In this document: positions 1 to 8,349 of the stretch, one piece after another
Position numbering within the stretch: position 1 is the stretch's first letter
How the letters are laid out: each line of letters begins with the position of its first letter
Assembly (NCBI GenBank): GCA_964563125.1
Contig: CAZLVY010000009.1
Coordinates: 1-49,599, forward strand
Length of the DNA: 49,599 nucleotides
Origin: UBA1368 sp964563125
GTDB taxonomy: Bacteria > Bacillota > Syntrophomonadia > Syntrophomonadales > Syntrophomonadaceae
Direction of reading: 5' to 3'
The notes under the pieces: model-generated
What the model saw: the letters and a program-made list of their open reading frames with translations, nothing else
Databases searched by the model: none
Told to the model about the DNA's origin: nothing
Translations under genes and position numbers: made by a program

Positions 1-320
1 ACCTTCTTTTTGCTTCCAACAGAAAATAGTTTGCCTTTCCTCCTTGACATTTCCTGGTGTGATGAGTTATTTTTAGAATGTTAAAAAACAAATTTAAATT
101 AAGGAATGAATGTATGTCCGGGGTAGTTCGTAAATAACCATAATTTGATATGGGACCTAAATCCGTAATGGGATGTGCTGCTTTTTTGCGCACTTATATT
201 GATATACGGATATTAGGGTATGAACACGGACGGCAGATTAAAATAAAATGGTAACATGCCGTGCTATATGCGCGGTATTATTATGCCCTTTTAGGGGGTA
301 TAAAGTTATTTGGCTTTAGG
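1..320. other. Left-edge region with no recognised gene
   Basis: I see no convincing coding sequence here. On the plus strand, frame 1 is open from the window edge to a stop at 82-84. This could be the tail of an upstream gene, but its 27 residues are not recognisable. A TTGACA hexamer at 44-49 has only a poor -10 match (TTATTT at 67-72) behind it. The right half, from about 150, is dominated by inverted repeats described in the next entry. Confidence 0.4.
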
Positions 321-358
321 GGCTGTGAAGAACCGTTGTGTTATTCACAGCCTTTTTT
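150..358 (+). ncRNA. Candidate structured leader or small RNA
   Basis: Several nested inverted repeats suggest a folded RNA. Positions 156-167 pair with 205-217 in a 12-bp stem with one bulged A. Inside it, GTGC at 175-178 pairs with GCAC at 190-193. A second hairpin pairs ACGGCA (230-235) with TGCCGT (257-262). A third small hairpin (CCCT/AGGG) lies near 286-295. The structure ends in the perfect intrinsic terminator at 321-358, about 115 nt before the mutS2-like start. I compared it by eye with T-box, TPP, SAM, FMN, cobalamin and c-di-GMP consensus motifs and found no match. It could be a riboswitch-like leader, an independent small RNA, or just the 3' end of an upstream transcript. Confidence 0.35.
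321..358 (+). terminator. Rho-independent terminator upstream of mutS2-like gene
   Basis: GGCTGTGAA (321-329) pairs perfectly with TTCACAGCC (344-352) and is followed by six T (353-358). It lies upstream of the MutS2-like gene, so it either ends an upstream transcript or attenuates that gene. Confidence 0.8.
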
Positions 359-473
359 ACTTTATTAGAAAATATAAGTTTCCTAAGGTCGAAAGAAAAG
401 AATAATCATGCATCGGCGTTGCTTAACTTTACTGCTGATGCAGAGTTTGTTAATAAGTTTGGAGGATAGTAAA

Positions 474-2444
474 TTGAATAAAACAACTATCGAGATTCTG
501 GAATTCAATAAAGTGCTTACAGAAGTCGAGCAATATGCAATGACAGAGAAGGCTAAACAGAAGATTGTTTCATTGCAGCCAAGTTCGGATATCGATATCA
601 TCAAACTGTGGTTGACAGAAACTGATGAGGCTGTTGCCATGCTGTCAGTGAATTCAAGTGTGCCGCTGATATCAATGGAAGGCATGGAGGCAAGCCTTGT
701 GAAAGCTGAGAAGGATATGGTGTTAACGCCCGAAGAATTAAGTTCCTGTAAAACCTTGCTGGAGGCAGTGAAGCGCATACAAAAATACATGAACAGCATG
801 GAGTCGATCGGACCTGAGATTGCTGCCTATGCCCGGTCGATGTATGCGATTGAGGAGTTAAGGGAAGAGATTGACCGCTGTATCGTGAATGGTCAGGTGG
901 ATAGCCGGGCTACTTCGGAACTGGCTCGGATACGTAAGAAAATTGTGATTGCACAGGAGCGGATCAAGCAAAAAATAAATGACATCTTACGTTCTCCAGC
1001 CTATAAGGAAATGCTTCAGGATGCAATCGTTAGCAGCAGAAGCGGCCGATATACCGTACCGGTGCGGCGCCAGGATATGAAAAAATTTCCCGGTCAAGTG
1101 CTCGATATATCGTCTACCGGATCAACAGTCTTTATGGAGCCTGCTGCTATTACAAGTTTACAGGAAGAACTTAATGTACTATATATGGAAGAGGCCAATG
1201 AAGTCTACAGAATTATAGCCGATTTATCGGCACAAGTGGGTACCCATCGGCGTGAACTGTCAATAAATATGGAAGTCATGGCTCACTATGATTTTATATT
1301 TGCCAAAGCCAAGTACAGCCGTAGTATGGATATGAAATCTGTTGACTTAAACCAATCAAATTATATTCGGATTTGTCAGGGACGGCATCCATTGCTGGGT
1401 GAAAATGCCGTGCCGCTCGATTTCACCATTGGCAAGGAATACCGTGCACTAGTGATTACCGGCCCAAACACCGGCGGAAAAACCGTAACACTAAAAACGG
1501 TGGGGCTGCTAACCTTGATGGTGCAGTGCGGCCTTCATGTTCCAGTGGGGGAGGGCAGCGAGTTTGCCGTTTTCTCTGATATACTGGCAGACATAGGTGA
1601 TGGGCAGAGCATTGAGCAATCTTTGAGTACTTTCTCGTCCCATGTAAAGAATATTCAAATGATTATCAACACCTGTGATGCATCTACATTGGTAATCATG
1701 GATGAAATGGGAGCAGGAACTGATCCTGCCGAAGGACGCGGTTTTGCTATTGCTGTGCTGGAAGAAGTTTTCCGCAGAGGCGCAACCATTGTCGCGACTA
1801 CTCATTTCGGAGAAATAAAAGAATATGCTTTAAACACGCCTGGCTTTGAGAACGGATGCATGGCGTTTGATATCAAAACACTTCGCCCTCTTTATGAACT
1901 GCAAATTGGTAACTGGGGTGACAGCAGTGCCTTTTTAATAGCCCTAAGACTGGGAATGGATCGGCACATTCTCGAAAGAGCACATGAAATCAGCTACGGG
2001 GAGAGCATTAAGTACGATCATGTTCCGGATCAATATGTGGAAGTCGTCAATCAAACGGAGCTTAATATGCAACTGGAAGAAAAACGCAATATAGAAGCCT
2101 ATCATAAGGATAAAGAGAAGCGTAACCGCATTAGTAACCGAATTAAAAGCTATGTTCAAAAAGACCTCAAGGTAGGAGACTGTGTTTATATCAGTACTAT
2201 GCAGCGTACGGGCATAGTTTGTGAAGAACAAAACGCACGGGGCGATCTGGTGGTCATGGTAATGGACAAAAAATATATCATTAATAATAAACGCCTCACC
2301 CTTCACATTGACCGCAAAGATTTATATCCTGAAAATTACGATATGGACATTGTCTTCGAAACCAAGGAAGACCGCAAAAAGCGCAAAATCATGAGCAAGC
2401 ACCATGTTGAAGGATTGGTCATTGAGCACCAGGAAGAAAGCTAA
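474..2444 (+). CDS. MutS2-like DNA mismatch/recombination ATPase lacking Smr domain
   Basis: This is a MutS-family ATPase of the MutS2 branch. Known MutS2 proteins bind branched DNA and restrain recombination, or act on collided ribosomes (RqcU). I chose TTG 474 because GGAGG at 461-465 lies 8 nt upstream; the product is then 656 aa and starts MNKTTIEILEF, as MutS2 proteins do. The core/lever region covers roughly residues 1-300. Walker A GPNTGGKT is at 330-337, Walker B with MDEMGAGTDP at about 405-420, and a TTHFGEIK switch follows. A short linker leads to a KOW-like segment (about 563-610, KVGDCVYIS). Typical MutS2 is about 785 aa, with a long coiled coil and a C-terminal Smr nuclease domain. 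Both are shortened or absent here, and the gene ends cleanly after the KOW-like part. Family confidence is high; the biological role is not known. Confidence 0.85.
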   Translation: MNKTTIEILEFNKVLTEVEQYAMTEKAKQKIVSLQPSSDIDIIKLWLTETDEAVAMLSVNSSVPLISMEGMEASLVKAEKDMVLTPEELSSCKTLLEAVKRIQKYMNSMESIGPEIAAYARSMYAIEELREEIDRCIVNGQVDSRATSELARIRKKIVIAQERIKQKINDILRSPAYKEMLQDAIVSSRSGRYTVPVRRQDMKKFPGQVLDISSTGSTVFMEPAAITSLQEELNVLYMEEANEVYRIIADLSAQVGTHRRELSINMEVMAHYDFIFAKAKYSRSMDMKSVDLNQSNYIRICQGRHPLLGENAVPLDFTIGKEYRALVITGPNTGGKTVTLKTVGLLTLMVQCGLHVPVGEGSEFAVFSDILADIGDGQSIEQSLSTFSSHVKNIQMIINTCDASTLVIMDEMGAGTDPAEGRGFAIAVLEEVFRRGATIVATTHFGEIKEYALNTPGFENGCMAFDIKTLRPLYELQIGNWGDSSAFLIALRLGMDRHILERAHEISYGESIKYDHVPDQYVEVVNQTELNMQLEEKRNIEAYHKDKEKRNRISNRIKSYVQKDLKVGDCVYISTMQRTGIVCEEQNARGDLVVMVMDKKYIINNKRLTLHIDRKDLYPENYDMDIVFETKEDRKKRKIMSKHHVEGLVIEHQEES

Positions 2445-2448
2445 ACAG

Positions 2449-2480
2449 ACAGGGGGGCGTGGTTCAAACCGTCCCCCTGT
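2449..2480. terminator. GC-rich hairpin between convergent genes
   Basis: ACAGGGGG (2449-2456) pairs with CCCCCTGT (2473-2480), just after the mutS2-like stop codon. There is no proper T-run on either strand, so termination is only possible, not clear. Confidence 0.35.
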
Positions 2481-2519
2481 TTAGAAAAACTTTGTGCAAT
2501 GGAAAGGAGAAATTACTAA

Positions 2520-2552
2520 GGCCGGCTGCAGCCCATGTGGAGCTTGCCGGCC
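2520..2552. other. Perfect 7-bp GC-only inverted repeat
   Basis: GGCCGGC (2520-2526) and GCCGGCC (2546-2552) form a strong hairpin between the convergent mutS2-like and stalk-domain genes. No T-run follows on either strand. It may be a second transcript-end structure. Confidence 0.35.
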
Positions 2553-2594
2553 CTAAATTAAGTGGTTTATATCATTAAGAAATACTAACTACCA

Positions 2595-4232
2595 CTAATT
2601 GCTCATTAATAAAAGTGCTTTGTTTAGTTCATCCCATTCTGCGGTAAAACCGAAGTATTCGGCAATCAATCTAACTGGGACATAGGTATAATCATTTATT
2701 ATCTGGGGCGGCACATCACAAGGAAAGAATTCATCTCCTACCTGATAACTTTGTGCATTGATGGTGAGAGTCATATCTTCATGTATGCCATCACTTAAAA
2801 TAACGGTATCCGGTGGCAGCCAAACAATTTCGCAGCCTAATCCTTCAGCCAGGTCTCTCAGCGGCAGCATAGTTCTGTCATTCATGATCAGTGGCTGGGC
2901 TTGATCAAAATACATTTCCCATCCATCAATATATACTTGAATTCCGGTCTCATTTCCATCCGCTCCCGGGTATTCAGTGGTTGAGGCCTGGTATTGAGCC
3001 CAATCGATCATTATGCTGTTGTCTTCATATACTGCCGGCATGTTGATTGCGTTATCATATTTATAATCACAGGTGAAATCAATTGCAATAACACCGCTTA
3101 TAGGCTCACTATCGTCCTTAATATTACCAGTAATGATCATATTTGCAGCTGATTTATCAGTATTATTTTTTGAGTTGACCTGCAAAGAAAAGTCCATAAC
3201 AGCAAAAGAAGTATCAAGGGATATAAGCATATCCGCCTCGCCTGTCAGACTATTAGCTTCGCTTTTGTAGCTGCCGTTATATTCTAAATCAAAAGTCTCA
3301 CCATTCTCATCAACCTTTACATGTATTGAGGTTTCAATCAGCTGATCCTTAGTGCTGACTTTAAATTCCTCGATACTGAAAGGCAGATCCATTTCAGGCA
3401 GATCCTTAACTTGAATGGAGTCAATCATTTCCATGAATCCGGTGACCAATTCACTTTTCATACTGTTGAATTCTTCTTCACTCATGTCTGCCGGTTTTGA
3501 CATGATCTCTGTGAAACTGACGGCAAGTTCTTCACTATTGGCTTTTAAATTATTTATCAGAGCGGCAGAGGTCAGAATCGAGGGTTCAAGCTCCAGCACC
3601 GCATAACCGTTGCCATAAGAAAAACAGCTTTCCGGGATGATCTGCAAAAGTATTTCCATAAACGTCTTGATCTCGTCCGTCTTTCCATATGCGCCCATCA
3701 GGCTTTCATTGCTGAAGGCTTCCTTAAACAAAGACACCTCAGATTCACTGATGAAATTGGTATATACAACGTATGACGGTAGGGGCTCATCAACTTCCAG
3801 GCCGGGAAAATCAATGCCTGCTTCGGCCAATGCTTTCACTGTTTCACTGGTGAGAATGATCTCCTCCGGGGTTAGGTACAGCCTGCCTTTGAGTTCAGGC
3901 ATTGAGGGCAGATTCATTTCAAAATCTGCCTGCGCAATGGAATCTTTAAAACTGCTGACTGTTTCGATCCTTCCACTGCCAGTTACATTTGATAACGTAG
4001 TGCCATCTTCCATTACTCTGCTACCATCTGACAAGTTCACATCAATTTTTACGTTCATATTATTGCTCAGCATATTTTCCATGGATGCTTTTTGGTATTT
4101 GATGTTGTTATCCAGATAATGCATATAATTATTAATAAACTCTGTCTTAGCATTGTCATTGGCCAAAGCGATATTTGGCCAGGATAATAACAGCACCGAA
4201 CAACATAAAACATAAGCTATCAGTTTTTTCAT
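2595..4232 (-). CDS. Secreted protein with C-terminal copper-amine-oxidase-type stalk domain
   Basis: This is a 545-aa exported protein of unknown function. It opens with a clear Sec signal peptide: MKK, a hydrophobic run, then PNIALA with likely cleavage near residue 24. The long middle part (about 25-420) is acidic and rich in beta-type segments, and I do not recognise it. The last 110 residues match the Cu_amine_oxidN1 stalk domain common in anaerobic Firmicutes. It carries the paired motifs NDRTMLPLRDLAEGLG and NDYTYVPVRLIAEYFG, usually a cell-surface or spacer module without catalysis. The sequence reads GTG ATG at the start; I chose ATG 4232 because AAGGA lies 8 nt upstream. The neighbour downstream of it on the chromosome, DUF4397, is on the same strand 82 nt away and may belong to the same surface group. 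Confidence 0.7.
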   Translation of the reverse strand: MKKLIAYVLCCSVLLLSWPNIALANDNAKTEFINNYMHYLDNNIKYQKASMENMLSNNMNVKIDVNLSDGSRVMEDGTTLSNVTGSGRIETVSSFKDSIAQADFEMNLPSMPELKGRLYLTPEEIILTSETVKALAEAGIDFPGLEVDEPLPSYVVYTNFISESEVSLFKEAFSNESLMGAYGKTDEIKTFMEILLQIIPESCFSYGNGYAVLELEPSILTSAALINNLKANSEELAVSFTEIMSKPADMSEEEFNSMKSELVTGFMEMIDSIQVKDLPEMDLPFSIEEFKVSTKDQLIETSIHVKVDENGETFDLEYNGSYKSEANSLTGEADMLISLDTSFAVMDFSLQVNSKNNTDKSAANMIITGNIKDDSEPISGVIAIDFTCDYKYDNAINMPAVYEDNSIMIDWAQYQASTTEYPGADGNETGIQVYIDGWEMYFDQAQPLIMNDRTMLPLRDLAEGLGCEIVWLPPDTVILSDGIHEDMTLTINAQSYQVGDEFFPCDVPPQIINDYTYVPVRLIAEYFGFTAEWDELNKALLLMSN

Positions 4233-4317
4233 CACAATCTTCCTTTCCCCCTAATCTTACCAATTATTAATATACCATATTTTGTATTAGGTCGACAGGG
4301 GGATATCCCCATGAAAA

Positions 4318-5013
4318 CTATTTATAAATGAGATTTATTTTAGGAGCATTACTAGTAGATGAGGTGTCTTTCCTGAATACAGTTGGCTTTATTTCATTAG
4401 AGAAAAAGGGGATTAGGTCTGTAAAATAACCGATTTCTATAGCCGGGTCTTTTTCAGCAAGTCCAATGGCATATACGGTATATGCGTTTCTGGGTTTTAC
4501 CTCTATGGTTCCTGAGGCTAAAACGGTGTCGTCTCCATTGGCAATACGTAATTGCAGGGTGTAAGATCCAGGCTCTATAACTTCGTATTCAGTAACCTGA
4601 GTGTATCCCACATCACTAAATAATGTGTCCCCACCTTCAATTGACAAATTTACATCAGGTGCCTCAGGTGATAGATGGGTGAATCGGATAAGGGCATCAT
4701 CATTGTCCCTGACTGCAACATTTAAAAATATGGGCAAGAGACTGATATCTGGTGAAATACCAATAATAGCCACAGTAATTGTTTCACTGGGAGGAATGTT
4801 TAGTTCGGTGTCAATGAGAGGAGTGGAAGCTTCACCAGCAGAAAATACCTGGATATGCATGATTTCGGGCCCTACAACCAAGTATTCGCTGATTTCATTG
4901 TAGGCTATATTTTTTAAAACCAGATTTCCATCAGTATAAATATCGACCGCCGAAGCTCCAGGAGCAGCATGCAAGAATCTAATAAAAGAGTTTATTGTTG
5001 GCATTAACATCAC
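4318..5013 (-). CDS. DUF4397 domain-containing protein
   Basis: This 231-aa protein consists of two tandem beta-rich repeats typical of DUF4397. The first (about residues 8-100) opens FIRFLHAAPGASAVDIY, and the second (about 105-200) opens IRFTHLSPEAPDVNL. Both continue with the family pattern of a predicted surface-exposed beta sandwich. DUF4397 proteins are usually extracellular, but no signal peptide is visible here. The start is uncertain: GTG 5013, ATG 5010 and ATG 5004 are all in frame, behind a weak AAGGCG. The function is unknown. Proximity to the stalk-domain protein on the same strand suggests envelope or spore-surface work, but that is inference. Confidence 0.7.
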   Translation of the reverse strand: MMLMPTINSFIRFLHAAPGASAVDIYTDGNLVLKNIAYNEISEYLVVGPEIMHIQVFSAGEASTPLIDTELNIPPSETITVAIIGISPDISLLPIFLNVAVRDNDDALIRFTHLSPEAPDVNLSIEGGDTLFSDVGYTQVTEYEVIEPGSYTLQLRIANGDDTVLASGTIEVKPRNAYTVYAIGLAEKDPAIEIGYFTDLIPFFSNEIKPTVFRKDTSSTSNAPKINLIYK

Positions 5014-5198
5014 GCCTTAACAAATAATTTGTTACAGTCTATGCAAAAAGTTTTGTTCTGATAACTGAAAACCATAGTATCAGTGGGAGTGCTTGATGGT
5101 CTGTTTCTTTGTATAGCTCCCAGCCGTCTTTTTCACAAAAACGTATGAGCAAACACCGGGACAATTTGAAGTGTTTATAATCAATTGTTTTTGTTTGC

Positions 5199-5226
5199 AA
5201 AAAAAGACAGAGCCCATAAGGCTCTG
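5199..5226 (-). terminator. Terminator of tRNA-Trp
   Basis: CAGAGCC (5208-5214) pairs with GGCTCTG (5220-5226) around a 5-nt loop. On the minus strand the stem is followed by a T-rich run (5207-5200). It lies 18 nt past the tRNA 3' end. Confidence 0.85.
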
Positions 5227-5243
5227 CTTTGCGGTTTTCTTAG

Positions 5244-5319
5244 TGGCAGGGGAGACAGGAATCGAACCTGCAGCCCTCGGTTTTGGAGACCGATGCTCTG
5301 CCAATTGAGCTACTCCCCT
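5244..5319 (-). tRNA. tRNA-Trp (anticodon CCA)
   Basis: A complete 76-nt cloverleaf is visible on the minus strand. The 7-bp acceptor stem is AGGGGAG/CTCCCCT, the D arm is GCTC..GAGC, and the anticodon arm is TCGGT/ACCGA. The anticodon CCA comes from 5284-5286. The T arm is GCAGG TTCGATT CCTGT, and the discriminator G is followed by an encoded CCA (5246-5244). It decodes UGG. It is a single-gene unit with its own promoter upstream and terminator downstream. Confidence 0.97.
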
Positions 5320-5345
5320 GTATTTTACTGTGTTCAGCAGAATTT

Positions 5346-5374
5346 ATTCTATCATATAGTTAGTAGAGGTTCAA
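5346..5374 (-). promoter_or_regulatory. Sigma-A-type promoter of tRNA-Trp
   Basis: Read on the minus strand, TTGAAC (5374-5369) is followed after 17 nt by TAGAAT (5351-5346). TGA directly before the -10 gives an extended -10 element. Spacing to the tRNA 5' end (5319) is about 27 nt. Confidence 0.7.
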
Positions 5375-5547
5375 TAGGTATTATGAATGTTAATGTTGAG
5401 AATTAGGGCATACTTTTAGTCTTCATTGCAACAAACTTTTATAAGAGTTATTATAATCTTATTAAAAAAATGGCAATTGTTATGAAATTATATATATGGT
5501 TTTTTCATACAATAGATAGAATTAAATATATAACAGGCGGTGAAATT

Positions 5548-6504
5548 TTGAGCAAGGTTTTAATCTTAATGGGCGGCGAATCGCCAGAGCGCGAAGTTTC
5601 TTTGAGAAGCGGCAAGGCAATTTATGACTCGCTGGTTAATAGTGATTATGAAGTATTAACACTTGATTTAACCAGGGAATCTTTGAGTAAAGTTATTGAA
5701 ATAGATCCTGATGTGGTATTTATTGCTCTGCATGGGAAAAAGGGCGAAGATGGAACTGTGCAAGGATTCCTGGAATTGCTGGATAAACCTTACACCGGTT
5801 CTGGTGTAGCAACCAGTGCCATTTGTATGGATAAAATTATTACCAAAAAATTGCTTTGTTATGAGAAAATACCGACTCCGGAGTTTTTAATCCTGAACCA
5901 GGAGTTATTAAGCAAAACCAAACTGGATATTGATTCATTAGTAAAAACCATCGGATTGCCGATGGTGGTCAAAGCCCCAACCCAGGGTTCCAGTATTGGC
6001 ACTTATATAGTTCGCCATGAGAAAGATTTGGAAAAGGCCATAAGAGACGCCTCAAGGTTTGATCAGGAAGTATTAATTGAAAAGTTTATCGCTGGCATTG
6101 AAATTACTGCTTCGGTTATTGGTAATGACAAGGCCATCGTTTTGCCGCTGATAGAAATTACGTCGGTCAATGAATTTTATGATTATGAATCTAAATATAC
6201 ACCGGGAATGTGCGACCATGTTATACCAGCCCGAATTGATAGTAAGACCCAGATTGAAATCGAAGCAATCGCCAGACATACTTATGAAGCTTTTGGCTGC
6301 CGCGGCTTTGCCAGAGTTGATTTCATTATTGATGAAAACGCTGTCCCTTATGTGCTGGAAGTAAATACTATCCCCGGCATGACTGAAATGAGTCTGGTTC
6401 CTGATGCTGCGAGAGCGGCAGGCATCAGTTTCAGACAGTTGAATGAATATATTATCAAACTGGCATTAGACAAGAAAGATAAAGAGTCTTCTGAAAACAG
6501 ATAG
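5548..6504 (+). CDS. ddl: D-alanine--D-alanine ligase
   Basis: This cytoplasmic ATP-grasp enzyme joins two D-alanines for peptidoglycan precursor synthesis. I chose TTG 5548 because an AGGCGGTGA ribosome-binding site precedes it. It gives a 318-aa product beginning MSKVLILMGGESPEREVSLRSG, a normal length for the short Ddl class. Visible family features are the N-terminal GGESPEREVSLRSG loop, ALHGKKGEDGTVQG, the KYTPG active-site loop with its tyrosine (D-Ala rather than D-lactate type), RGFARVDF, and the metal/ATP motif VLEVNTIPGMT. A small unknown gene follows 26 nt downstream. Identity is firm. Confidence 0.95.
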   Translation: MSKVLILMGGESPEREVSLRSGKAIYDSLVNSDYEVLTLDLTRESLSKVIEIDPDVVFIALHGKKGEDGTVQGFLELLDKPYTGSGVATSAICMDKIITKKLLCYEKIPTPEFLILNQELLSKTKLDIDSLVKTIGLPMVVKAPTQGSSIGTYIVRHEKDLEKAIRDASRFDQEVLIEKFIAGIEITASVIGNDKAIVLPLIEITSVNEFYDYESKYTPGMCDHVIPARIDSKTQIEIEAIARHTYEAFGCRGFARVDFIIDENAVPYVLEVNTIPGMTEMSLVPDAARAAGISFRQLNEYIIKLALDKKDKESSENR

Positions 6505-6530
6505 ATTTAATTTAATGGGCGGGGGCTTTT

Positions 6531-6839
6531 ATGACTAACTTTCTTTCGGCAGGAATTATTAATGATTCGATTGAAGACATTTTCGAAAAGATCATGGAAC
6601 TAAAAAAAATAGCTGCAGAAAAGGACATGGAAAAACTGCTCAAAGGTTTAAATGAATTAGAAGATTTGTCACTTGATTTATGGGTATTTATTGATAAATA
6701 CCCTTGTCAGCCTATCATATATACCGGTTATGGCAAAACCGAAGAAATAATTAAAAGATTGGAATGGGCATTAACCTTAACTGACGAGAATGAGTTTGCC
6801 GATATTCAAAAGCAAATTAAAATCAGTGAGAATAAATAA
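6531..6839 (+). CDS. Small unknown protein downstream of ddl
   Basis: This 102-aa soluble protein, rich in Lys, Glu and Leu, has no recognised domain. The first 60 residues look strongly helical (EDIFEKIMELKKIAAEKDMEK), with a conserved-looking KYPCQPIIYTGYGK stretch in the middle and another helix at the end. A purine-rich GGCGGGGG precedes the ATG. It is 26 nt after ddl on the same strand, so it is probably co-transcribed. Function unknown. Confidence 0.6.
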   Translation: MTNFLSAGIINDSIEDIFEKIMELKKIAAEKDMEKLLKGLNELEDLSLDLWVFIDKYPCQPIIYTGYGKTEEIIKRLEWALTLTDENEFADIQKQIKISENK

Positions 6840-6855
6840 ATACGGCTTTAAGGTT

Positions 6856-7596
6856 TTACCTCCAGGCACTGAATCTTTTTTCGATAATATCGACGATGGT
6901 AAATAAACCAAAGCCCATAAAACTTAAAACCACAATTCCGCCATACATATCCAGGTAATTTACCCGCATCCAGGCATCCATTATAAAGTATCCCATGCCA
7001 TATTCTGTACCAAAAGTCTCGGTAAAAAATAATATTGATACAGCAGTTCCCAGTGCCAGGCGGGTAGCAGTCAGAACATCTGCCATTGCAGCGGGTATCA
7101 CTATTTCGGTAAACATATGTTTTTTGCCGGCGCCCAGAGATTGCAGGGAACGGAATATTTCCTGCGGAATAGCTTTCACCGCGTCACGGGAAGTAATAAT
7201 GATTTGGAAGATTACTATTAAAACTATCATTATTAATTTGGAAGCTTCACCTAATCCGAATAACAGCATTATTATAGGCAGGAGAGCAATTTTTGGGATA
7301 GGATAGGTAAAGTAGACCAATGGAGACAAGACTTTATCAACTCTTTCGAAATAGCCCATCAAAAAGCCCAATGGAACACCAATTATAACAGAAAATGCTA
7401 TTCCTGCTATTATTCTGCCCAGGCTGGAGAAAAGATGGATCGCCATTTTAGCAGCAAAAATATCTATTAAGTTTATTAAAACCATCAGCGGCGGGGGAAT
7501 AACAGGAAGATTTAATAGCCATGATAATGCCTGCCATATAATAATTACAAGCACCAAACCGTACAGAGCGCCCCGCCAGTTATTATTTGAGAGCAC
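6856..7596 (-). CDS. ABC transporter permease, NitT/TauT type
   Basis: This 246-aa inner-membrane permease of the SsuC/TauC/ThiX class has about six predicted membrane segments. The EAA-loop region that contacts the ATPase is visible at about residues 130-170: EIFRSLQSLGAGKKHMFTEI followed by the IPAAMADVLTATRLALG segment. It is the last gene of a three-gene importer operon; the ATPase gene ends 5 nt before it. The family imports sulfonates, nitrate, cyanate or thiamine precursors, and nothing here fixes the substrate. Confidence 0.85.
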   Translation of the reverse strand: MLSNNNWRGALYGLVLVIIIWQALSWLLNLPVIPPPLMVLINLIDIFAAKMAIHLFSSLGRIIAGIAFSVIIGVPLGFLMGYFERVDKVLSPLVYFTYPIPKIALLPIIMLLFGLGEASKLIMIVLIVIFQIIITSRDAVKAIPQEIFRSLQSLGAGKKHMFTEIVIPAAMADVLTATRLALGTAVSILFFTETFGTEYGMGYFIMDAWMRVNYLDMYGGIVVLSFMGFGLFTIVDIIEKRFSAWR

Positions 7597-7601
7597 TTAT
7601 A

Positions 7602-8342
7602 TCATCCTTTATCCAGTATTTTTCTAAGTCGCATCGACATAGCATAGTACTCGTCCCGAAATCTCAGGTTATCCATTTGGAAACAGGGATTTTCAAGTAC
7701 TTCCAGTATTCGACCCGGGGCAGGGGAGAAAACTACTATTTTGCTGCCCAAATATAAAGCTTCATCAACACTGTGAGTAATAAAAACCGTAGTTACATTG
7801 TTTTCTTTCCATATATTTAAGAAGAGTTCCTGTAATTCTTCCCGACTTATGGCATCCAAAGCTGAAAATGGTTCGTCCATCAAAAGCAAATCCGGCTTTA
7901 ACATGAAAGCCCGGGCAATTGCCACTCTCTGTTGCTGACCGCCGCTTAATTCCTTGGGATATCTATCCAAGAGAGACTCTATTCCTAATTGCTGCAAAAG
8001 ATACTTACCGTAATCATCCAAAACCCGCTGATCATTTTTTATTTTTACTCCCAGCATGGTGTTGGCATAGACATTTTTCCAGGGCAGGAGACCATAGTTT
8101 TGCAGTATCAATCCAATGCGCTGCGATTTGGGATCAACATTATTGCCATCGATTTTGACACTGCCGGAATAATCTTTGAGTATTCCGGATAAAACATACA
8201 GGAAAGTTGATTTACCGCAACCCGAAGGACCGATGAATGTATAAATATCACCGGTGCCTATATTAATATTAAGCTGGTCTAAAACCAGTGTCTCTTCATT
8301 TTTTCGGTAGTATTTTACTGTAAGATCTTTAATTTCTATCAC
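7602..8342 (-). CDS. ABC transporter ATP-binding protein, NitT/TauT type
   Basis: This 246-aa ATPase of the SsuB/TauB family has a complete set of nucleotide-binding motifs. These are Walker A GPSGCGKST (about 38-46), the Q-loop LILQNYGLLPW, signature LSGGQQQR, Walker B LLLMDEPFSALD, and the H-loop THSVDEA. It powers the importer made with the permease downstream and the lipoprotein upstream, separated from them by 5 and 7 nt. Substrate unknown. Confidence 0.9.
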   Translation of the reverse strand: MIEIKDLTVKYYRKNEETLVLDQLNINIGTGDIYTFIGPSGCGKSTFLYVLSGILKDYSGSVKIDGNNVDPKSQRIGLILQNYGLLPWKNVYANTMLGVKIKNDQRVLDDYGKYLLQQLGIESLLDRYPKELSGGQQQRVAIARAFMLKPDLLLMDEPFSALDAISREELQELFLNIWKENNVTTVFITHSVDEALYLGSKIVVFSPAPGRILEVLENPCFQMDNLRFRDEYYAMSMRLRKILDKG

Positions 8343-8349
8343 AAAATAA

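Noticed and set aside
1..360. Known riboswitch or T-box in the leader
   Set aside because: I compared the hairpins by eye with T-box, TPP, SAM, FMN, cobalamin and c-di-GMP motifs and none of the fixed sequences is present.
3637..4119. 160-codon open frame on the plus strand inside the stalk-domain gene
   Set aside because: It lies entirely inside a well supported minus-strand gene and resembles no protein; it is a shadow frame.
5080..5304. Open frame on the minus strand overlapping the tRNA-Trp gene
   Set aside because: It runs through the tRNA and its terminator and has no recognisable protein features.
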